Assembly: GCA_902592265.1 (NCBI GenBank)
Contig: CACJDV010000001.1
Span: 62,001-126,000, forward strand
DNA length: 64,000 nt
Source: an uncultured Pelagibacteraceae bacterium
Lineage (GTDB): Bacteria > Pseudomonadota > Alphaproteobacteria > Pelagibacterales > Pelagibacteraceae
Direction: 5' to 3'
Shown here: positions 17,847 through 26,042 of the stretch, piece after piece
Position numbering within the stretch: position 1 is the first letter of the stretch
Layout of the letters: each line of letters begins with the position of its first letter
Translations under genes and position numbers: made by a program
Notes under the pieces: generated by a model
What the model was told of the DNA's origin: nothing
The model's input: only the letters and a program-made list of their open reading frames with translations
Database searches by the model: none

Positions 17847-18212
17847 ATGATTTACGATGATAATAATATTTTTGCTAAAATTTTACGTGGAGAAATCCCA
17901 TGTAATAAAATTTATGAAGATGAGTTTGTTTTATCATTTTATGATATTAACCCACAGAAAAAAATTCATGCACTAGTAATACCCAAGGGAAAATATATTG
18001 ACCTTGATGATTTTAGTCAAAAAGCCTCCCCAGATGAAATGGTTGGTTTATTAAAAGGTATAAATTTAGTTGCAAAAAAACTTGGTATATCAGTAGACGG
18101 CGGTAAAGGTTATCGCGCCCTAGCTAATATTTCTGAACACGGCGGTCAAGAAGTACCTCATTTACATTTTCATCTATTTGGAGGTGAAAAAGTTGGAAAG
18201 ATGGTGGAGTGA
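17847..18212 (+). CDS. HIT-family nucleotide-binding protein (HinT-like)
   Basis: A 121-residue histidine-triad hydrolase/transferase. The N-terminal NNIFAKILRGEIPCNKIYED and the active-site triad HLHFHLFGG near residues 107-114 are diagnostic of the Hint branch, which typically hydrolyses purine nucleoside phosphoramidates and aminoacyl-adenylates. The natural substrate is unknown. It starts immediately after mtkB and overlaps the following GNAT gene by 4 bp, so it is probably part of the same transcript. Confidence 0.92.
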   Translation: MIYDDNNIFAKILRGEIPCNKIYEDEFVLSFYDINPQKKIHALVIPKGKYIDLDDFSQKASPDEMVGLLKGINLVAKKLGISVDGGKGYRALANISEHGGQEVPHLHFHLFGGEKVGKMVE

Positions 18213-18712
18213 GCACTAAAGTTGAAAGAAATTACTTAGAAATCAATTCACTTAAAGATTTAAAGGGAACAAAATTTTCTCCAGAAAATTATTCAATTGA
18301 TTTTAGTGATCCAGCAGATTTTCAAATAAATAAGTTTTTTTATAAAAGCATCGGAAAAGAGCATCGATGGACGGATCGATTGGTTTGGACAGATAAACAG
18401 TGGATAAAATATATTTCTGATCAAAAGGTAAAAACTTATATTCTTAAAAAAGCTAATGATATGGCTGGATATTTTGAACTTATTTTTCATAAGGAAAAAA
18501 AGGAGACAGAAATTGCTTATCTAGGTTTACTAAAAGAATATCAAAATAAAAAATTAGGCTCTTTCCTCTTGACATCAGCTATAAAAAATTCTTTTTCTGA
18601 AAATACTAATAGAGTATGGGTGCATACTTGCTCTCTAGACCATAAGAACGCATTAAATAATTATATCTCAAGGGGTATGAGAATTTATAAAACAGAGTTT
18701 GTTTCAATTTAA
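18209..18712 (+). CDS. GNAT-family N-acetyltransferase (GTG start)
   Basis: A 167-residue protein with a C-terminal GNAT fold. The segment EIAYLGLLKEYQNKKLGSFL contains a degenerate version of the acetyl-CoA-binding motif (Q/R-x-x-G-x-G/A becomes YQNKKLGS), followed by VWVHTCSLDHKNALNNYISRG, typical of the last helix-strand pair. The substrate is unknown. It starts with GTG overlapping the HIT stop and converges on lolA with 4 shared bases. Confidence 0.82.
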   Translation: MSTKVERNYLEINSLKDLKGTKFSPENYSIDFSDPADFQINKFFYKSIGKEHRWTDRLVWTDKQWIKYISDQKVKTYILKKANDMAGYFELIFHKEKKETEIAYLGLLKEYQNKKLGSFLLTSAIKNSFSENTNRVWVHTCSLDHKNALNNYISRGMRIYKTEFVSI

Positions 18713-19257
18713 TTTTGTTGAGGAAGAACGAATAAATTACTATTCAATTTTTGATTTTTTTTAACTGAATCTAAAAAAGTGATACTAAGATTTTGATAAA
18801 TGTCTGTAGTTTGCCAACCGATCAAATCAAGGGTGTCATAATCAAAGAAAATATTCACCTCAAAATCTTCTTCAAAAAACTTAAAATTTACAAATCTATT
18901 ATCAAGGATTCTTTCATTTAAATTTTTGATTTTATCAATTAAAAATTTTTTATTTAATATTAAATTTAATGGTGTTCGTTCAAGGGGATATAGGTAATAG
19001 CTACTATTAGTCTTTATGACTATGGATTTTCCATTGGAAACTAAAATTTTGTTATTCTTTAAATTATATTTGCAAAAAATTTTTTGAGGGTATGAAAGAG
19101 CACAATGGCCATTTTCTGTTTTACCATTAATGTTTTGCTCAAAGTTAAATGTCAAGTTTTTAGTAGTTCTTAAATTTTGAATAATTTTTTCTTTAACATT
19201 TGCTGAAGCCTCAACAATTGAAAAAAAAAGAAATAAAAAAATTAATTTATTAATCAT
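18709..19257 (-). CDS. lolA: LolA-like outer-membrane lipoprotein carrier
   Basis: A 182-residue periplasmic protein with an N-terminal signal peptide (INKLIFLFLFFSIVEASA). The LolA-type fold is suggested by FNFEQNINGKTENGHCALSYPQKIFCKY and the alternating beta pattern to the C-terminus. LolA carries lipoproteins across the periplasm to LolB. Sequence identity to well-studied LolA looks low, but its position directly downstream of ftsK is a conserved arrangement. Two cysteines flank an early beta segment and might form a disulfide. Confidence 0.78.
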   Translation of the reverse strand: MINKLIFLFLFFSIVEASANVKEKIIQNLRTTKNLTFNFEQNINGKTENGHCALSYPQKIFCKYNLKNNKILVSNGKSIVIKTNSSYYLYPLERTPLNLILNKKFLIDKIKNLNERILDNRFVNFKFFEEDFEVNIFFDYDTLDLIGWQTTDIYQNLSITFLDSVKKNQKLNSNLFVLPQQN

Positions 19258-21377
19258 TAAAGAACATCACGTTTTCCTACATGATTGGCCTTACTCACGA
19301 TTCCCTCTTCTTCCATCATATCAATTATTCTTGCTGCTCGATTGTATCCAATTTGTAGTTTTCTTTGTAAAAAAGACGTTGATGCCTTTCCTTCAGATTT
19401 TATTATCTCCACAGCTGTTTGATAAAGCTCATCTTTATCACCTATATTTTTAGATTTATCGCCCATTTCCTTTTCATCTGCAAAATTAAGAATTTCATCG
19501 ACGTAATCAGGTTCTGCTTGGGATCTTAAAGAATTGTTAATATTTTCAATCTCATTATCAGAGACAAATGGTGCATGAATTCTTATAATTTTATTTGCAG
19601 AAGACATATATAACATATCACCTTTACCCAACAATTGTTCAGCTCCTTGTTCTCCCAAGATAGTTCTGCTGTCTATTTTTGATGTAACTTGGAATGATAT
19701 ACGCGTTGGAAAATTAGCTTTTATTGTACCAGTAATTACATCGACACTTGGTCTTTGAGTAGCCATAATTATATGTATTCCTGCGGCCCTAGCCATTTGA
19801 GATAGTTTTTGAATATAATTTTCAATTTCTTTTCCAGCTACCAGCATCAAATCTGACATCTCATCAACTACTACTACTATATAGGGCATTGGAAGTTTGT
19901 GTTTTATGTTATAGCTATCAATATTTCTAACTCCTTCTTTGGTCATTAATCTATATCTACTTTCCATTTCTTTAACTACCCAACCTAAAACAGAAGCGGC
20001 CTTTTTCGCCTCTGTGATTACAGGACATAGTAAATGAGGCACTCCTTCATAAGTTGAAAGTTCAAGCATTTTTGGGTCTATTAAAATAAATTTACATTTT
20101 TCTGGAGTATGTCGATAAAGAAGAGATAAAATTATTGTATTTATACAGACAGATTTACCAGAACCAGTCGTTCCTGCTATTAATAAATGAGGCATTGAAG
20201 ATAAATCACCCACAATTGGACTACCAGAAATACTTTTACCTAATGCTATTGGTAATTTTATCTCCTTTTTTTTAAAGTCAGTACTTTTAATTATTTCACT
20301 TAAATAAACGTTTTCTCTTGATGAATTTGGTAATTCAATACCAAGAGTATTGCTGCCTGGAATTGTGGCAATTCTAGCTGATTCAGAACTCGTATTTCTA
20401 GCTATGTCTTCAGAGAGATTTATTATTTTAGATACTTTTATACCAGCAGCTGGTTCAAATTCATTTAGAGTTACTACAGGTCCATGACTTACTTTTTTTA
20501 TTTTTCCGTTCACACCAAAGTCTAATAATATTTTTTCCAAAAATTCAGGATTACTTGATTGTTTTCTATCAGGATTTTCTCTTTCTTTTTTGGTTGGAAT
20601 TTTTAATAGATCTAAATCTGGTAAATTATATTTTAATTTTTCAGCTTTTTTAATTTCACCAGCTTTTATAAAAGGTAGATCTTCTTGAATAAGATTTTTT
20701 ATTTCTTCTTGGGGTATATACTCATTTATTATTTCACTTTTATCAGTATAATTTTGATTTTTTTTCGAAACTAATAAACTTATTTTTTTTAATAAACTTA
20801 AAAAATTTTTAAGGTTGAAGTTTATACTTAGTAAAAAAAAACTAGTTATTAAGACTATTAATAGGTAGTAAGAAATTGATTGATTTAAGGCAATTAGATT
20901 ACCAAATAATTTTTCATTTAAATAATTGCCAATAAAGCCACCATTTCCATTAATAAAAAGTGCAAAAGTACTGTCGTAAAAATTATTAAGAAAAGAGGAC
21001 CCTAATAATAAATATATAACCGAATAAAAAAGGCTTTCGAGTATTAAAAAAGGATCTTTAATGAGAGCTATATTTATACCTGTAAATATTAGAGTGATAG
21101 AGAATAAATAAGAAATTAAACCAATCGATTGAAAAAAAAGATCTGAAACATAACTTCCTCTAAAACCTAATAAATTTTTAATCTCAACATTTTCAGGAAA
21201 TATAAAATTTGGATCTTCAGGGGAATAAGATATTAAGGAAGTAAACAAAAAGATCCCTAAAAAAAAGACCAAAACTCCAAATATTTCCGTTAATCTTTTT
21301 GCGATAAAAAGTAACACCAAATTTGTAATTTTTTTTATATTCATATTGAATGAATCAAATTTATCACTTTGTATCAT
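19257..21377 (-). CDS. ftsK: DNA translocase FtsK
   Basis: A 706-residue septal DNA pump that aligns chromosome termini during division. The N-terminal about 190 residues contain four to five membrane helices, a charged linker follows to about 260, and the motor domain carries Walker A IAGTTGSGKSVCINT (about residue 400) and Walker B YIVVVVDEMSDLM. The C-terminal winged-helix gamma domain (SFLQRKLQIGYNRAARIIDMMEEEGIV) recognises polar DNA motifs. The true start may be the inner ATG at 21344 (MNIKKITN) instead of 21377. The linker is short compared with E. coli FtsK, as is common in alphaproteobacteria. Confidence 0.95.
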   Translation of the reverse strand: MIQSDKFDSFNMNIKKITNLVLLFIAKRLTEIFGVLVFFLGIFLFTSLISYSPEDPNFIFPENVEIKNLLGFRGSYVSDLFFQSIGLISYLFSITLIFTGINIALIKDPFLILESLFYSVIYLLLGSSFLNNFYDSTFALFINGNGGFIGNYLNEKLFGNLIALNQSISYYLLIVLITSFFLLSINFNLKNFLSLLKKISLLVSKKNQNYTDKSEIINEYIPQEEIKNLIQEDLPFIKAGEIKKAEKLKYNLPDLDLLKIPTKKERENPDRKQSSNPEFLEKILLDFGVNGKIKKVSHGPVVTLNEFEPAAGIKVSKIINLSEDIARNTSSESARIATIPGSNTLGIELPNSSRENVYLSEIIKSTDFKKKEIKLPIALGKSISGSPIVGDLSSMPHLLIAGTTGSGKSVCINTIILSLLYRHTPEKCKFILIDPKMLELSTYEGVPHLLCPVITEAKKAASVLGWVVKEMESRYRLMTKEGVRNIDSYNIKHKLPMPYIVVVVDEMSDLMLVAGKEIENYIQKLSQMARAAGIHIIMATQRPSVDVITGTIKANFPTRISFQVTSKIDSRTILGEQGAEQLLGKGDMLYMSSANKIIRIHAPFVSDNEIENINNSLRSQAEPDYVDEILNFADEKEMGDKSKNIGDKDELYQTAVEIIKSEGKASTSFLQRKLQIGYNRAARIIDMMEEEGIVSKANHVGKRDVL

Positions 21378-21407
21378 CTAATTTTTCTTGTTAAAATTAA
21401 ATTTATT

Positions 21408-22490
21408 ATGAAACTTGCTATAATTGGAAATAATTTGACAAGCTTGGCCTTAGCAAAAGCTTTAGTCAATAGAGAGATATTTGTTGATCTTTATTATAAA
21501 GATGAGAGTAAAAATATCGATAAGACAAGAACAATTGGTATTTCAAAATCAAATATTGATTACTTTAATAAAAATATTTCAAATATTAACCAAATTTTGT
21601 GGCCAATAAAAAGGATTAAAGTCTATTCAGAAAACTCTAGGGAAAAAGAAATCCTTGGGTTTGAAGATTCTCGCCAAAATCTTTTCTCAATTGTTGAGAA
21701 TTATAAAATATACAATCAATTAAAAAATGAACTAAAAAAAAATAAATTTTTTAAATTTAAAAATTCTATTACTTACAAAAGATTAAATAAAATTAATTAT
21801 GATCTACTGATTAATTGTGATCGTACGCATGAAATAACAAAAAAATTTTTTTTAAAAAAGTTCGAGAAAAACTATGCAAGTATTGCATTTACAACTATTA
21901 TTGAGCATAAAAAATTAACTTCAAATAATACAGCACTGCAAGTTTTTACCAGCAAAGGTCCGATAGCTTTTTTGCCAATGTCGAGCAAAAAAACATCAAT
22001 AGTTTATTCTGTAAAAACAAAAAGAAATGATGATACCTTAGATATTAAAAAATCTATTATGAAATTTAATTCAAATTATCAGATAAAAAAGATTAACAAA
22101 GTTTCAAAATTTAATCTTAAATCTTTAAATTTAAGAAAATATTATAAAGATAATATTTTAGCTTTTGGAGATCTATTGCATAAACTTCATCCTTTAGCTG
22201 GACAAGGTTTTAATATGACTTTAAGAGATATTGAAAAATTGTTGGTGATCATTAATAATAAGATTGAACTTGGTCTACCCTTAGATCAAAGTGTGTGTGT
22301 TAAGTTTCAAGAAGTAACTAAAAGTAATAATTTACTTTTCTCTGAGGGAATAAACTTTATTTATGAAAGCTTTAATTTCCAAAATAAAATAAAATTTAAT
22401 TTTATTGATAAAACTATTAAATTAGTTGGAAGGAATAAATCAATAAACAGTTATTTAAAAAAAATTGCAGATAAGGGTTTACTTAATTAA
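21408..22490 (+). CDS. UbiH/UbiF/VisC-type FAD-dependent hydroxylase (ubiquinone biosynthesis-like)
   Basis: I start at the ATG at 21408 (MKLAIIGNNLTSLALAKAL), giving 360 residues; the track's start at 21369 lies inside ftsK's upstream end. The C-terminal FAD motif FGDLLHKLHPLAGQGFNMTLRD is the strong UbiH-family signature. The N-terminal dinucleotide-binding loop reads GNNLTSLALA rather than the usual G-x-G-x-x-G. The protein is lysine-rich and diverged. Such enzymes hydroxylate the ubiquinone ring; which ring position is not determinable. It is divergent from ftsK with a 30-bp gap. Confidence 0.82.
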   Translation: MKLAIIGNNLTSLALAKALVNREIFVDLYYKDESKNIDKTRTIGISKSNIDYFNKNISNINQILWPIKRIKVYSENSREKEILGFEDSRQNLFSIVENYKIYNQLKNELKKNKFFKFKNSITYKRLNKINYDLLINCDRTHEITKKFFLKKFEKNYASIAFTTIIEHKKLTSNNTALQVFTSKGPIAFLPMSSKKTSIVYSVKTKRNDDTLDIKKSIMKFNSNYQIKKINKVSKFNLKSLNLRKYYKDNILAFGDLLHKLHPLAGQGFNMTLRDIEKLLVIINNKIELGLPLDQSVCVKFQEVTKSNNLLFSEGINFIYESFNFQNKIKFNFIDKTIKLVGRNKSINSYLKKIADKGLLN

Positions 22491-22491
22491 A

Positions 22492-23133
22492 TTATTGAAG
22501 AGTGTCATTATCAAATTGGTCATAAGTATAAGTATTTAATATCTGTGCAATTTTTGTTTTTCTAACATTTAAATTTTTTGCTTCTAACAAAACTTGTTTT
22601 TCTTCTAGACTAAATGGTGAGGTCATTGCGAGTGCATTAATAGTTTCATCTAAACTTTGTTTTTCTAATGCTTTCCAATTTATAATAAATCCCCTTCTTT
22701 CAAATAACGTTTTGAAATCTTTAAAAATCATTTCTAAATCTGAAAATCTTAAATCCTCTTTATTTTCATCTAAATCATGCAAGTAATTATTATAACCAAC
22801 TTCAACTTCTCTATATTTTTTATTTGAAGAAATCTCCTTTTCAATTTCGAATCGTATTATACCCTTTAACTCGATAAGATAACGCCCATCATCTAATTCT
22901 TTAAAACTATTTATTTTACCTAAACAACCTATTTTATGAAGAATAGGTAATTTTGAGTTATCAAAATTTTTTATTGTCTTTGGTTGGACCATTCCAATAA
23001 ATTTTTCTCCTTTCATACTGTCATTTACCATATCCAGATATCTCGGTTCAAAAATATTTAAGGGAACTGATGTTTTTGGAAAAATAATGAAATTACTTAA
23101 GGGAAAAATGGGTATAATTTTTGGAAGGTTCAT
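22492..23133 (-). CDS. LON substrate-binding (N-terminal) domain protein
   Basis: A 213-residue stand-alone LON/PUA-like domain without the AAA+ or protease parts of Lon. The opening PIFPLSNFIIFPKTSVPLNI and FEPRYLDMVNDSMKGEKFIGM are hallmarks of this family, as is GCLGKINSFKELDDGRYLIELKG. Alphaproteobacteria commonly carry such a gene; its role is uncertain. It converges on the UbiH-like gene with a one-base gap and diverges from the sulfotransferase gene. Confidence 0.88.
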   Translation of the reverse strand: MNLPKIIPIFPLSNFIIFPKTSVPLNIFEPRYLDMVNDSMKGEKFIGMVQPKTIKNFDNSKLPILHKIGCLGKINSFKELDDGRYLIELKGIIRFEIEKEISSNKKYREVEVGYNNYLHDLDENKEDLRFSDLEMIFKDFKTLFERRGFIINWKALEKQSLDETINALAMTSPFSLEEKQVLLEAKNLNVRKTKIAQILNTYTYDQFDNDTLQ

Positions 23134-23185
23134 AATTTGAATAAATATTATATTAATAATATTAAAAATATTTAAAAGATTAAAT

Positions 23186-24034
23186 ATGATAATTTGGCTC
23201 TCATCTTACCCCAAAAATGGAAACACATGGTTGAGATCACTAATAAGTTCATATTATTATACTAAAGATGGACTTTTTTTGGGCGATAAACAATTACAAA
23301 ACATACAACAATTTCCCACTAAGAAATTTCTGGAAAATTTTGATTATGATTCAAAAAAACCTGGAGATACGGTCAAATGCTGGATTGAGGCTCAAGAAAA
23401 AATTAACTTAGATAATAAAATTAAATTTTTCAAAACACATAATGCTTTGGTAAAATTAGGTAAAAATGATTTTACAAATCGTAAAAATACACTTGGTGGT
23501 ATATATATAGTTAGAGATCCTAGGAATGTACTAGACTCTATGTCGAGGCATTTTCAAATTAACCATGATGAAGCGCTTTACGTAATGCAAAATCAAAAAA
23601 ATTATATTTATGATTTTAAAAAAAAAAATGATTATAGTGACTATCAATTTATCAGTTCGTGGGAAATAAACTATCAATCTTGGAAGAATAACAAATTAAT
23701 ACCAGTTAAGTTCTTAAGATATGAAGATTTAATGAAAGAGACTTTTTTTGTATTTAAGGAAGTTATAGAATTTATAGATAAACTAACAAATAATAAAAAT
23801 GGATTTAGTAAAGAAAAGGCAAAAAATTCAGTAAAGAGCACATCTTTTGAAAACTTAAGAAAGATAGAAAAACAGAAAGGTTTCAGCGAATCCATAATTG
23901 CTCGAGAAGACAAAAAAAATATACCTTTCTTTCATTTGGGTCCCAAAAATGATTGGCGTAAAAATTTTGATAATAAGTTTTCTCAAAAATTAAATGATAT
24001 TTTTAAAAGAAATTTAAATGAATTGAATTATTGA
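23186..24034 (+). CDS. Sulfotransferase-domain protein
   Basis: A 282-residue protein of the PAPS-dependent sulfotransferase family. The 5'-phosphosulfate loop is WLSSYPKNGNTWLRSLI (residues 4-20) and the 3'-phosphate-binding segment is GGIYIVRDPRNVLDSMSRHF (about residue 110). The acceptor is unknown; eukaryote-like sulfotransferases in marine bacteria may act on lipids, glycans or small molecules. The gene stands alone between the LON-domain gene and tRNA-Gly. The catalytic histidine probably lies in FFKTHNAL. Confidence 0.87.
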   Translation: MIIWLSSYPKNGNTWLRSLISSYYYTKDGLFLGDKQLQNIQQFPTKKFLENFDYDSKKPGDTVKCWIEAQEKINLDNKIKFFKTHNALVKLGKNDFTNRKNTLGGIYIVRDPRNVLDSMSRHFQINHDEALYVMQNQKNYIYDFKKKNDYSDYQFISSWEINYQSWKNNKLIPVKFLRYEDLMKETFFVFKEVIEFIDKLTNNKNGFSKEKAKNSVKSTSFENLRKIEKQKGFSESIIAREDKKNIPFFHLGPKNDWRKNFDNKFSQKLNDIFKRNLNELNY

Positions 24035-24086
24035 TAGTTTAAATCTCTTGAAATAAGAATCTACATTCTTTATATTAATTTAGTTT

Positions 24087-24161
24087 GCGGGCATAGCTCA
24101 GTGGTAGAGCGTCTCGTTGCCAACGAGAAGGTCGAGGGTTCGACCCCCTTTGCCCGCTCCA
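24087..24161 (+). tRNA. tRNA-Gly (anticodon GCC), CCA encoded
   Basis: The sequence folds as a full cloverleaf: acceptor GCGGGCA/TGCCCGC, D-arm GCTC-AGTGGTA-GAGC, anticodon stem TCTCG/CGAGA around loop TTGCCAA (anticodon GCC, reading GGC and GGT), a 5-base variable loop, and T-arm with the GTTCGACC element. A discriminator T and genomic CCA end it at 24161. It is the only stretch of clearly raised GC in this area. The next coding start is 11 bp downstream. Confidence 0.97.
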
Positions 24162-24172
24162 TTTTTAAAAAT

Positions 24173-24517
24173 ATGAGTGATTTATTAGATAAAAAATGTG
24201 TTCCTTGTGAAGGAGGAGTTCGTCCTTTTGATACTTCAGAGATACACAAATACCAAAAAAAAGTAGATGGTTGGGAAATTATTCAAAATGATAAAAGAGT
24301 TTATCTGTTGGAAAAAAAATTTGAATTTAAGAATTTTTTAGAAAGTCAAAAATTTGTAAATGAGGTAGGAAGAGTCTCAGAAGAGGAAGGTCATCATCCA
24401 GATATTATATTTGGATGGGGGTATGCTAAGATTAATATCACAACTCATGCTATAGAAGGTTTATCTGAAAACGATTTTATACTAGCTGCTAAAATTGATA
24501 AGATAATTAATGTCTAA
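24173..24517 (+). CDS. phhB: Pterin-4a-carbinolamine dehydratase
   Basis: A 114-residue protein starting at the ATG at 24173 (MSDLLDKKCVPCEGG); the first 24 residues of the ORF-track version are translated from the tRNA gene and are not real. The active-site region EEGHHPDIIFGWGYAKINITTHAIEGLSENDF carries the conserved histidine pair and the THAIEGLSENDF motif. The enzyme dehydrates 4a-hydroxytetrahydropterin and recycles the pterin cofactor; stand-alone copies outside phenylalanine hydroxylase operons have unclear roles. It converges on purH with an 11-bp overlap. Confidence 0.92.
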   Translation: MSDLLDKKCVPCEGGVRPFDTSEIHKYQKKVDGWEIIQNDKRVYLLEKKFEFKNFLESQKFVNEVGRVSEEEGHHPDIIFGWGYAKINITTHAIEGLSENDFILAAKIDKIINV

Positions 24518-26042
24518 AATGACGTGTTTCTGAAAAAACCAAAACAGTGTTTGTTTCATTTGCAAATTTTATAATTTCTTTATCTCTTATTGATCCTGCA
24601 GGCTGAACTATTGCACTAGCTCCTGACTGTACTAATTTTTCTATTCCATCGACAAATGGAAAAAAAGCATCTGATGCAGCTACAATTTCATTTCTGGTCT
24701 TTGAAAACTTGTTCATTTTATCTACTGCAATCTCACAACTATCTAATCTACTAGGTTGTCCTGAGCCAATACCAATAGTAGACTTATTACTCGCAAGAAC
24801 AACAGCGTTTGATTTTGTGTAGCGACAAACATTAAATGCGAATATTAAGTTATCAAGCTGTAATCTATTAGGTTTTTTTTTCGAAACAATTTTAAAATCT
24901 TTCTTTGAAAAAATCTTTCTGTCTTCTGATTGTATAAGTGTAAAATTATTTACAGAGTTAAATTTCCAAACTTCATTAAAAGAAATTTTTGATGAATCAA
25001 TAAGCCTCAGATTTTTCTTTAGCTTTAATATTTTAAGTGCTTTCTTATTAAAACCATTAGCTATGACTACTTCAAGAAAAATTTTATTTAACATTAAAGC
25101 TAGTTTTTCACTAATCTTATAATTACACGAAACAATACCACCAAATGCACTTATTGGATCAGAACTTAGTGCTGACTTATAGCTATCTAAACTGTTTTTT
25201 AAGGCTGATACACCACAAGGATTTCCATGTTTAACAATAACTGTACCCGTATTTTTTGGAAGTGATTTTGAAATAGTAAGCGCAGCAAAAATATCACTGT
25301 AATTATTATAACTTAATGCTTTTCCGTGAATTTGTTCTAATTTATTTTTTATGTTTTGAGAATAGAAGGCAGCCATTTGATGAGGATTTTCTCCATATCT
25401 AAGACTTTCTATTAAGTTAGTGTAAAGAATTTTTCTTTTAGGGAAATTGATATTGTTAAATTTATTGAAATAATTTGAGATCACAGCATCATAATACGCA
25501 GTCTCATCAAATGCTAATCTAGACATTTTTTCTCTAAATTTGAGAGAAGTACTGCCTCTATTTTTTTTTAACTCATTAATAAGTTCTGAATAATGGTCAA
25601 CAGATGTTATTACAGTGACATCATTATAGTTTTTTGCGGCAGCTCTAACCATAGTTGGTCCTCCAATATCAATATTTTCAATTATTTTTGAATGGTTTTT
25701 TGTTTGCTCTATCATTTTTTCAAATGGATAAAAATTTACCACTACTAGATCAATATGCTCAAAATTGTTTTTTCTAATATCGTTAGAGTGAGATTTGTTA
25801 CTCCTTTTGTTTAAAATTCCTGCATGTATTTTTGGGTGAAGAGTTTTTACTCTTCCACCGAGTATTTCTTTAAAACCTGTAAAATCTGAAATATTTAAAC
25901 ATTTGTATCCTAGTTTTCTAATTGTTTTAAATGTTCCACCAGAACTAATTATTTTGATATTATGTCTCTTTAATTCTTGTAATAAAGGCCTGAGATTAGA
26001 TTTATCAGATAATGATATCAAGGCTGATTTAATTTTTTGCAT
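24507..26042 (-). CDS. purH: Bifunctional AICAR formyltransferase / IMP cyclohydrolase
   Basis: A 511-residue enzyme for the last two steps of IMP synthesis. The N-terminal cyclohydrolase domain shows ALISLSDKSNLRPL, SSGGTFKTIRKLGY, GRVKTLHPKIHAGIL and NFYPFEK. The C-terminal AICAR transformylase domain shows LRYGENPHQ, VKHGNPCGVS, AFGGIVSCN and the final ASDAFFPFVDGIEKLVQSG and IVQPAGSIRDKE. Length is normal. Its start shares one base with the end of the upstream heparinase-like gene, a linkage common in alphaproteobacteria. Confidence 0.96.
   Translation of the reverse strand: MQKIKSALISLSDKSNLRPLLQELKRHNIKIISSGGTFKTIRKLGYKCLNISDFTGFKEILGGRVKTLHPKIHAGILNKRSNKSHSNDIRKNNFEHIDLVVVNFYPFEKMIEQTKNHSKIIENIDIGGPTMVRAAAKNYNDVTVITSVDHYSELINELKKNRGSTSLKFREKMSRLAFDETAYYDAVISNYFNKFNNINFPKRKILYTNLIESLRYGENPHQMAAFYSQNIKNKLEQIHGKALSYNNYSDIFAALTISKSLPKNTGTVIVKHGNPCGVSALKNSLDSYKSALSSDPISAFGGIVSCNYKISEKLALMLNKIFLEVVIANGFNKKALKILKLKKNLRLIDSSKISFNEVWKFNSVNNFTLIQSEDRKIFSKKDFKIVSKKKPNRLQLDNLIFAFNVCRYTKSNAVVLASNKSTIGIGSGQPSRLDSCEIAVDKMNKFSKTRNEIVAASDAFFPFVDGIEKLVQSGASAIVQPAGSIRDKEIIKFANETNTVLVFSETRHFRH

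Noticed and set aside
21369-21407. Longer start for the UbiH-like gene
   Set aside because: It lies within the 5' end of ftsK on the other strand, and the FAD-binding strand begins at the ATG at 21408.
24101-24172. N-terminal extension of the pterin dehydratase ORF
   Set aside because: It is the translated tRNA-Gly gene; the conserved family start is the ATG at 24173.
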